A stretch of 64,000 nt of DNA, from positions 434,001-498,000 of the forward strand of contig BSBM01000592.1 in assembly GCA_027924585.1 (NCBI GenBank). Reading direction: 5' to 3'. The translations under genes were made by a program, and so were the position numbers. The stretch's first letter is position 1, and each line of letters begins with the position of its first letter. Shown piece by piece: positions 56,429 to 64,000 of the stretch. The stretch is from Larix kaempferi. Lineage: Eukaryota; Streptophyta; Pinopsida; Pinales; Pinaceae. Below the pieces are notes generated by a model, which saw only the letters and a list, made by a program, of their open reading frames with translations, was not told the origin of the DNA and ran no database searches.

Positions 56429-56791
56429 AAACTAAATCTTAAATAATAATAATATACATATTTCATTTCCTTAAATATTTAGTCAAATTAAGATTTAAAT
56501 ATGTTCATATTAGTCGTGTTTTGCTTTCTTGATTTATGGAAAAATCGGTTTGATGAAGTGCATCTGGACTAAGCCACAAGGGAGCCCTTCCTTTTACTTT
56601 CTACGTGGGCTCCACACGCATTGTGATGTACCACTTTAGTATTTCCATGCACCATACAAATCAAATCAAACCAAAAAGTAGAGGTGACTAGGTTAAAGCA
56701 AAACACGATTAATATGAACATATTTTAATCTTAATTTTACTAAATATTGAGGGAAATGAAATATATATATTATTATTTAAGATTGAGGTTT
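56429..56791. mobile_element. MITE-like inverted-repeat element, 363 bp
   Basis: Arms of about 95-100 bases (56429-56528 and 56693-56791) are inverted copies sharing AATCTTAAATAATAATA, ATATTTCATTTCC and AATATGTTCATATTA, ending near CGTGTTTTGCTTT inside. The spacer of about 165 bases is more GC-rich (CACAAGGGAGCCCTTCC). No coding capacity; target duplication not evident. Confidence 0.65.
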
Positions 56792-56983
56792 TTAATTTAT
56801 TATTATTATTAAGGTTCAATTTTTTTTAAATATGTAAAATATAATTTATTGATGAAAATGTATGATGATTAATGTCTACTAAAATCAACTTTGGTTTATT
56901 TGACCTTACGAAGTTATTATTTGGTTTGTTTTAAATTTTTGTTCCTATGCTCAAAAAGCTTGGTAAGAAGTTTTCTAAGCTCA

Positions 56984-57259
56984 CTATAGTTTTGGCAACT
57001 TAGGGGTTAGCAAGGTTTGTATTGTAGCAAATACCATGAAACTCATATCTAGTGTGGGTATAAGGGGGCACTCTAAAAGAAAGTGATTTTCATCCTCAAT
57101 GTGCACAGACTCACAAAGATAGCAAACCCTTTCCATCCACGGAGTTTTGGAAATATACCAATGCCCTGTTTGGATATGAAGTTCATGGGAATTCGTTTTA
57201 ATCTTAGGTATATTAATTTTCTTCTTTGAACTAGTTACTATCGAGAGTATCTCTCTCAT
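56984..57259 (-). pseudogene. Retroelement C-terminal zinc-finger-like fragment
   Basis: The minus strand encodes SHELHIQTGHWYISKTPWME then RVCYLCESVHIEDENHFLLE followed by CP. The pattern CxxC...EDExHFLLxCP is the putative zinc-binding tail seen after the reverse transcriptase of some non-LTR elements. No reverse transcriptase is recognisable upstream. It differs from the zf-RVT of the two L1-type LINEs in this window. Confidence 0.45.
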
Positions 57260-57394
57260 CTTCCAAATTAGGGTTAATGACCTCCTTAATAGTATCTTAG
57301 TTTTCTATTAATTGTAATTTCTCTTTAAACCTAAAGGTAATAATATTTTTGACATTATTAAAAAACTCCATGTCAGTTCATAAAATAATTTTTT

Positions 57395-57790
57395 AATGAA
57401 AAGTAATTAAAAAATCTTTGTTCAAAATAAAAAAAATTAAAACTTAAATCAAAATCTATCAAGCTAGGAATCAAATTTCTTGAGTTTAAGATAATAAAAA
57501 AATTACACATCAAAAAATTAAATCGAGGAATCAAATTTCTTAAGTTTAAGATAATAAAAAAATTACACATCAAGAAATTAAATCCATCAAATAATTTAAA
57601 AAAATTATACATCAAGAAATTAAATCCATAAAATGATTTTTTTTATGAAAAGTAATTAAAAAAACTTTATTCAAAATAAAAAAAATTAAAACTTAAATCA
57701 AAATCTATCATACAAAATAGGGTTCAAATTTCTTAAATTTAAGATAATAAAAAAATTACATATCAAGAAATTAAATCCATCTAGATACTT
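57395..57790. repeat. AT-rich tandem repeat cluster
   Basis: A ~63-base unit (TTTAAGATAATAAAAAAATT, then ACACATCAAGAAATTAAATC) recurs at 57483 and 57546 and, shortened, near 57600. A longer block (GAAAAGTAATTAAAAAA to AATCAAAATCTATCA) occurs at about 57398 and 57643. ORFs over it encode only Phe/Asn/Leu-rich text. Confidence 0.75.
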
Positions 57791-60058
57791 AATAAATCCA
57801 AATTTAAAATAAATTTATACCAATTATAATAATCTTAACTTATTATTATTTTGATTAACTTAACCATGTGAAACAAAAGTAACAAATGTTTTTTTTTCAC
57901 CAGTTCACCAAGTTACCAACAACTTCAGCTTTTTGGTCCAAACAAAATTACCTTAAGGAAGCTTCCTTCCTCCACCACTATATCTATCATTACTTTCGGT
58001 AGATTCCTTCCTGGAAGGCCACAACGTCTTCCCACTTTATGCACATGGGTGCATTATTATTCTTTGTTTACGTACGTTATCATTACCTTTAAATTATCAC
58101 AAAAGACGTAATAATGTAATAGTACATTTAAGAGAGGGTATACGCGTTTAATTAAAGAATGGCCTGCCTTTACTTTGATTGGCTGCGCGGCAATTGACAT
58201 GATATATGGCTGCGCTTCAGCATTAAGTTGCGATCCGTGCAACCAGCTAGTAAGTGAATGCACTGGACACGCTGCAACATAGGTACTTTTTTTTAAGTCT
58301 CACAATCCTCCCATGTTTTCAATCAGCATCAGCATAACATTATATGCCATTCTTTGGCAATTCACATGACACGAAAATTACCGAAAATTAATTGTTCATT
58401 CTGTAAAATTTCAAAATCTATTTTCACACGAAAATAAAAGTTTGAAATTATTTTTTTCTATTTTGCAAAAAATTCAAAGAAGTAAATATTTTTTATTTTT
58501 TTATTTAAAAGGTTTGAAATCATTTTTTCTATTTTGCAAAAATTCAAATATATAAATAATTTTTATGGTTTATGTTTTACAATATATATTTTTTCTATTT
58601 ACAAAATTCTAAAGTTTGTCCATCTTGACTTTAATTTATTCTAAACGTTGTTTCATTATAAAGGTTTCATGAGTTAGTTTTAATAAATTTAAAAATGTCA
58701 ATGCTTATTAATGTGTGCTTATTTGTAATTATTGTAAATTCACTTTGGCTAAAAATGTGGTGTATTTTTTTATTCAGTTTCAATTAAGTTGTGCATGTTT
58801 TTAATAAACATGGCAATTATGTAGATTCAGTGAGAGAAATTCAATTTGTTAAGATGTAAACTTTCCTTAAATTTTGCTTTTTCAAATTGTACTCTTTATT
58901 CTCACATAAGACACTTTATTCATGCTATGTAATTATATTTACTATATATCAATATTTAGTAATAAAATTAGTTACACATCAAATTAATGTAAAATACTTA
59001 AATTACAATTTGTATAATATGGTTTTTCACAAACAGAAAAAAGAAATTAAATTTATTTTAAATTAAAGTCATAAACAAGATTCAAAATCATAAAAATGGA
59101 TTTGTTGTGGGATTTATCTAAAGACATTCAACCTATTGCCATTAAATATGTGGATTCTTTGATCTTATAAATTTTGATTAAATTTAAGAAATTTAAATAG
59201 TAATATTAACAATAATAATAATATATATTTGTAAATTATTTTTTCATTTATTATTTATTGTTTCTCTTCTTTTTGTTTTAGTTAAATTTGTAAGGATTAA
59301 AGCCATATAATCAAATTATAAGTGTTTTTGGCCAAATATTCAAATTAGAATTATTTTTTAAAGAGTTATTATTGTGATTTAGCTTATCAGTCCTATCTAT
59401 ATCAGATTAATCGTAAGTTTGCTTTGAAAATCTAACATCAACTACTACTAAAATTCATGTCAATAACATTTCTATTGAAATTTGTGTGATTGAATATGTT
59501 ATCTTTGTAATGTTTGGAGGCATCAAACCTGGTTATAAATAAAAATTATTTTATTGATAATTTTATTATTATGATCATTTTTTTTAAAGTGTATATTATT
59601 CATAATAATATTTTTTTCAACTTAATTTATTATTATAATCATTTTTATAAAATAATTGTATGGTTAATTTCACTTTAAAAAAAAATATATGGTTCATTTC
59701 ACTTCTCTTTATTCTTTATTATTATATATATTTTTTTAAATTTATATTGATCATTTTATTTTTCTTTTATCATAATTTATTCATTTATTATATTGTCTTC
59801 TATCTTATAAGTTTCATAATTAAAAAAAATATTGTATTGCTCATTTCACTTTTCTTTTATCAACATTTATTTATTATTATGATCTCTTTTAAAGCTTTTA
59901 TATTGATGATATTAATTTTTTCATTTTAATTTAACCTTTAATTTAAAATCTCATTCAGTAAATTACGTTCACCATTCATGATTTAATATGTCATCTAGTC
60001 AAAATTCAAGATTCATGATTTAATATGTCCTATAATCAAAATCTATATTCTAATACCA
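57791..60058. other. AT-rich, no gene recognised
   Basis: Very AT-rich DNA with long A/T runs and ATT-type microrepeats (59200-59900). The 89-codon plus-strand ORF at 59660 is Ile/Phe/Leu-rich and arises from base composition. No domain, RNA gene or repeat border was recognised. Confidence 0.5.
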
Positions 60059-63000
60059 CTCTTTTTTTTCCATCGAAAAATATAACTTACTATTAATACT
60101 GCGAAATAGTAAATAGTTCAAATACATCCAAGAACCAAGGGGAGCTGATCCTAGCATGACTAAAGAGAGTAACATATCCCGGGTGAGAAAACAACCCATA
60201 AACACAAAGAGTATAAAGTATCCGATCATGACCCAAGCCACATCCATGAAAGGCTCATACAACGCCTAAACAAAACTGGGCATCAAAGCATGACAACTAG
60301 TCTACCTAAAATAACCATACATCAAAAAATAGTGCCGAGTTCCATGGGTCAAGAGACCAAAGATCCATCACAAATACATACATAATCAAGGTAAATAGAG
60401 CCGCATACTGAAGATGAAAAACCCAACAAGTAGTTGGTAAAAGAGTCTATGATCCTGCCTAATATCACATATATAAACATAAGTCCACAAATAATATCAA
60501 AAATACCAAAAACAGTAATACCAGTCCACATGTGTTAGTTCCAATGCAAATCAATCGAGCCCTGAGAGAAAATATGATCCCCATGCCATTCCTCCCACAT
60601 GACGATCCCAGCCAAAGAATTCAAAGCCATCTTGGAAAGGAGATCAACCTCCATATTCACCTCTCGAAAGATATGTGAAAAATGAATATGCTCAAAGGCA
60701 CTGATATACCGCCTGACATCTGCCAACCAGTGTGTAAGGAGCATCACATTAATTGGAGAGACACCCATGGCCCAAGAAATCATGGATGAAGAGTCACCCA
60801 TAATAATGAGGGATGTTACCTGTTTAATTCGAGCAAAATATAAGAGGAGCCAAAGTGCACATAATTCACTCCGGGTGTTTGTACCAGTACCCAGATTAAG
60901 ATGGATGTGAAAGAATACAGTATTGGTAAGATGTAAGACCACTCCAATTCCACTAACACCCGAGCCCCCAACTACCACCCCATCAAAGAACCCACAAGGG
61001 TATACCAACACTAGAGGAGCCACCCTACTACCAGGTCTAATAGAGTTCAATAAACGATGACCACTAGGAGGATCAGAGAGAGTATTATATTCCTTAAAAG
61101 AAGCAATAGTCCGGCTACAAATCCAATCCAGGTGGGGAGTAATACCTTCAAAGATACGCCTATCACGGGCCTTCCATATTTTCCACAACATAAAACATAG
61201 AAGTTCCATCCAAGAATGTGTCTCCTGAAACCATAGACCAAGACATTCGTTCAGAGAGGATGAACACCAGGTAAACTAGGAACCAATATTAGTTGCAACC
61301 AAGATCCAAAGTTCTTGTATGAACGAGCATGCTGAGAATAGGTGATCCACCGATTCCATATGTAGGAAACATAAAGAACACCAACCTGGGCCATTGAAAC
61401 CACGATGGAAAAGATTGTCCCATGTAAGGATTTTATTACCCAAGGCCAGCCAAATAAAACATTTAATTTTCAGAGGAAGAGCAAGTTTCCAAATGGAGTG
61501 GATCCACCAAGAATTTTCAAGTCGTTTATCAGCAAATAATGAAGTATATGCTAGCTTCGCAGAGACCACCCCGTGTGCCACATTCCACGACCACACCAAT
61601 CGATTCAGTGTCTCTGATAAATGGATATTAGCATGGCAAAGATAGCAGATATACTCGGTCCATTCATACCCCAGAGCACCACTGATTCCTAGCTATGCAG
61701 CAGTGATCCACCCGTTACCCCCACCACCATTAAAACATGATGCATGAGCAAGTTTGTATAGCCCTCTGGCCCGTAAATGTGCCAATAATTCTGGAGACAA
61801 TAAGAATGCAGGGGATCCCCCCAGTACAAGATCATTGACGAGTATGATATTCCTGCCATCTCCAGGTTTCCATGAGAGCCACTTGGCGATGATAGAGAAA
61901 TAACTTATAAGTCCTTTCCATATATTTGAGACGCCAACCACTGAAGGTTGTCCCTTACGGATCCAATTTGCAACTGAAGATTGTTTAAGATACTTTTACC
62001 GAATGATCTTGCCCCATATTGAGTTGACAAATAATGCCCGCCATAAGCTCTTTGCATGAAGGGCCATCACAAAAAGGTCAAAATTTTTTACATTCCAACC
62101 CCCAAATGCAACAGGTTGGGCCAATGCAAACCATTTAATCAAGTGGAAATTATTCGTCTCCCCCCCACCAGCCCATATGAATCTAAAGAATTTCCTTCGT
62201 ATGAGACACATAATGGACTTTGGAGTTTTGCAAAGGGAAAACCAGTAAACCCCCAGATTCTGAAGGACTGCTTTGGCCAGTGTGAGTCTGCCACCCATGG
62301 ATAGATACCGCAGGCTCCAATGTTCAATACGGGAATCAAACCGCCTGATAAGCCAAGACCAATCATTCAGCCTGTAGTTTGAAGGTTTGACAAAGTAACC
62401 AAGGTACTTCGTGCCAATTGACAACTCCTTGAAATCCAACGATAGTATCAGTCAAATCGCCTATTCCACATTTTCCTCCAAATAATGCTTCAAGAAACAT
62501 GATTTAATCAGATTCATGAGCATACCGGATACAGAGCAAAAGAAGTCAAGAATTTTCATATATTGTAACCATTATGCCAAAATGCCCAGACCAAAGAGCA
62601 TAACATCATCCACAAAGAGTGTGTGTGTAACATATATACCAGCAGATACCTTGATACCAACAATAGAGCCCTCACATTTAGCTTTGTGGATGGTGAGGCT
62701 CAAACCCTCAATAACCAAGATGAACAGAAGGGGCGAGAGAGGACAGCCCTGTCTGAGGCCCCTGGAAGCCTTGAAAAAATCAGTCGACTGGCCATTAATA
62801 AGAACAACAAAATTTACAGAAGTGACACAAGCCATAATCCATTTCATCACCTTCCATGGAAAACCAATTTGTATGAGGATCAATCTCAAAAGAGTCCAGT
62901 CCACCCGGTCATATGCTTTAACTAAGTCCAGTTGGAGAATGAGTGCATCAAGTTTCTTTTGTTTAATGCTATGAAAAACCTCCTGAGCCACACCAACCGC

Positions 63001-64000
63001 ATCATGAATCTTCCTACCCTCCAGGAAACCATATTGTTCCATGGAAATGTGCCTTGAAAGAATCAGCTTAATGCGCACAACAATAATCTTGAATATAATC
63101 TTGTACACTAAATTGCACAAAGCAATGGGCCGATAATCATTAAAATTCTCAAGATGTGAGGATTTAGGAATTAGAGACAGATAAGTAGAATTTAAAGCCC
63201 CAGAAACCATCCCCATGGTCCTGGATTCATCCACAGCCTCCCTAAGATCCTTCCCCATGATATCAAAAAAATGATAGAACAGTTCCACCGTCCATCCATC
63301 GGGGCCAGGAGATTTATCCTTAGCAAAGCCTCGTAGGATCTTTTATACCTCTAGTAAGGATATGGCCTAAAAAATATTGTCCCCCTCAATGTCATTAAAC
63401 ATCCTAGGGTATTCCTTGATGATCTTAAATTGTTCTAGCACTGTTGTATTTTTTGGATCACAGAAATAGTCCTGATAGTGATGTGAAGCCTCTGCCATCA
63501 ATTCCTTATCACCTCTAATCCGCCGACCAGCATGATCATTTATATCCCGAATAGTGTTCTGAATTCTACGGGAATTTGCATATCGGTGAAAGAACTTTGT
63601 ATTCAAGTCACCAGCTTTGAGCCAAATTGCACAACTTTTTAAGCGCCAGGTTTCTTCATGGATTAGAAGGATTTTCAATTTCCTTTCCTCCAAATATGTA
63701 AGTCTGGTTCGACCCATGTGAGATATACCATTCCTCAGATATTGATCCATCAGAATGCCAATTTCCTTTTCTACCTCAATGAGTTCAGCAGCCATCTCAT
63801 CTTTTTTGGATCTTTCCCATTTAAAAGTGTATTCTTTTAAAGATTTTAATTTCACAGCCAGCTTATCCATTGCAGATCTCTCCGTCAAAACATCTATATT
63901 CAACCAGTGAGTTCTCACACCCACATCATAATCTTGATCGGTTAACCATACAGAGTTGAATTTAAAGGGATAATGATGGTGAGTTACATCAAGGTCAAAT
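60059..64000 (-). mobile_element. L1-type LINE, 5' end outside window
   Basis: Non-LTR retrotransposon on the minus strand: ORF2 with reverse transcriptase, zf-RVT and plant-type RNase H, then a 3' region of about 475 bases ending in an A-tract (plus-strand TTTTTTTT at about 60061-60069). There are no LTRs. Endonuclease and ORF1 would lie beyond 64000. The target duplication cannot be checked because the 5' end is missing. Confidence 0.85.
60535..63924 (-). pseudogene. LINE ORF2 (RT, zf-RVT, RNase H), stops only
   Basis: All segments lie in one frame. 63924-63367: linker between endonuclease and RT (WLKAGDLNTKFFHRYANSRR). 63288-62572: reverse transcriptase with SPGPDGW just upstream, YRPIALCNLVYKII, LQLDLVKAYDRVDW, GLRQGCPLSPLLF and active site FVDDVMLFG. 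62439-61996: KYLGYFVKPSNYRLNDWSWL, GGRLTLAKAVLQ. 61599-61276: zf-RVT WKLALPLKIKCFIWLALGNK with CSLC...HLFSAC. 61209-60535: RNase H with FFDG, SELCALWLLL, MGDSSSM and REVNMEVDLLSKMAL (acidic residues present, the usual AD is VD). About eight in-frame stops and no frameshift were seen. The natural function is target-primed reverse transcription. Confidence 0.85.

Noticed and set aside
59660-59929. 89-codon Ile/Phe-rich ORF resembling a membrane protein
   Set aside because: Base composition is almost pure A/T with ATT microrepeats; hydrophobic residues follow from T-rich codons.

Overview
This window reads as nuclear DNA of a seed plant, most probably a gymnosperm (conifer). The TIR domain of the resistance-gene relic at 55.9 kb has the SHRGPD / HLYRRLVSHG pattern I associate with gymnosperm TNL proteins, and the DNA consists of nested retrotransposons, MITE-like elements and fragments of plant genes. 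I see no convincingly intact host gene. All assignments are from reading the sequence; no database was searched.

Layout. 1-3.6 kb: 5' end of a minus-strand Ty3-type element (2.1 kb LTR, PBS, GC-rich repetitive leader) that leaves the window at its left edge. 3.6-5.6 kb: a duplicated 250-bp block, a small inverted-repeat element, a CACTA-like terminus and a PPR scrap. 5.9-9.1 kb: a compact minus-strand LTR element carrying only a gag-like gene (TR-GAG type) with repeats in its tail. 9.1-9.5 kb: relic of an A20/AN1 zinc-finger gene. 9.5-18.6 kb: mostly non-coding, with two coiled-coil exons, an unidentified minus-strand ORF, a gag zinc-knuckle scrap, a broken PER1/PGAP3-like gene, a broken ALE2-like receptor-kinase ectodomain and a tRNA-like sequence. 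18.6-19.0 kb: CACTA-type MITE. 19.0-28.35 kb: plus-strand chromovirus-like Ty3 element with a stump of a 5' LTR, a 3.5-kb 3' LTR holding a long fold-back, and a 591-bp solo LTR inserted in pol. 28.35-30.4 kb: degraded minus-strand L1-type LINE. 32.2-33.6 kb: relic of a class II trehalose-phosphate synthase gene. 33.6-39.2 kb: nothing recognised.

39.2-56.3 kb is the most informative part: a minus-strand TNL resistance pseudogene (TIR at 55.9 kb, NB-ARC remnant, LRR array ending near 39.24 kb) is split by a Ty1/copia element (40463-54478, perfect 5-bp target duplication), itself split by a second chromovirus-like Ty3 element (43358-52350). This gives a relative order: TNL first, then copia, then Ty3. 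56.3-60.05 kb is AT-rich with a MITE-like inverted repeat, a retroelement scrap and AT-rich tandem repeats. 60.06-64 kb is a second minus-strand L1-type LINE whose ORF2 keeps one reading frame interrupted only by stop codons.

The genes do not form a pathway. The window records successive insertions, deletions and repeat growth over dead gene copies. The least ordinary observations are the gag-only element with a repeated tail, the palindrome-bearing repeat array in the leader of the nested Ty3 element, the LRR units that share a stop codon, the tRNA-like sequence beside the CACTA-type MITE, and the long fold-back inside an LTR.
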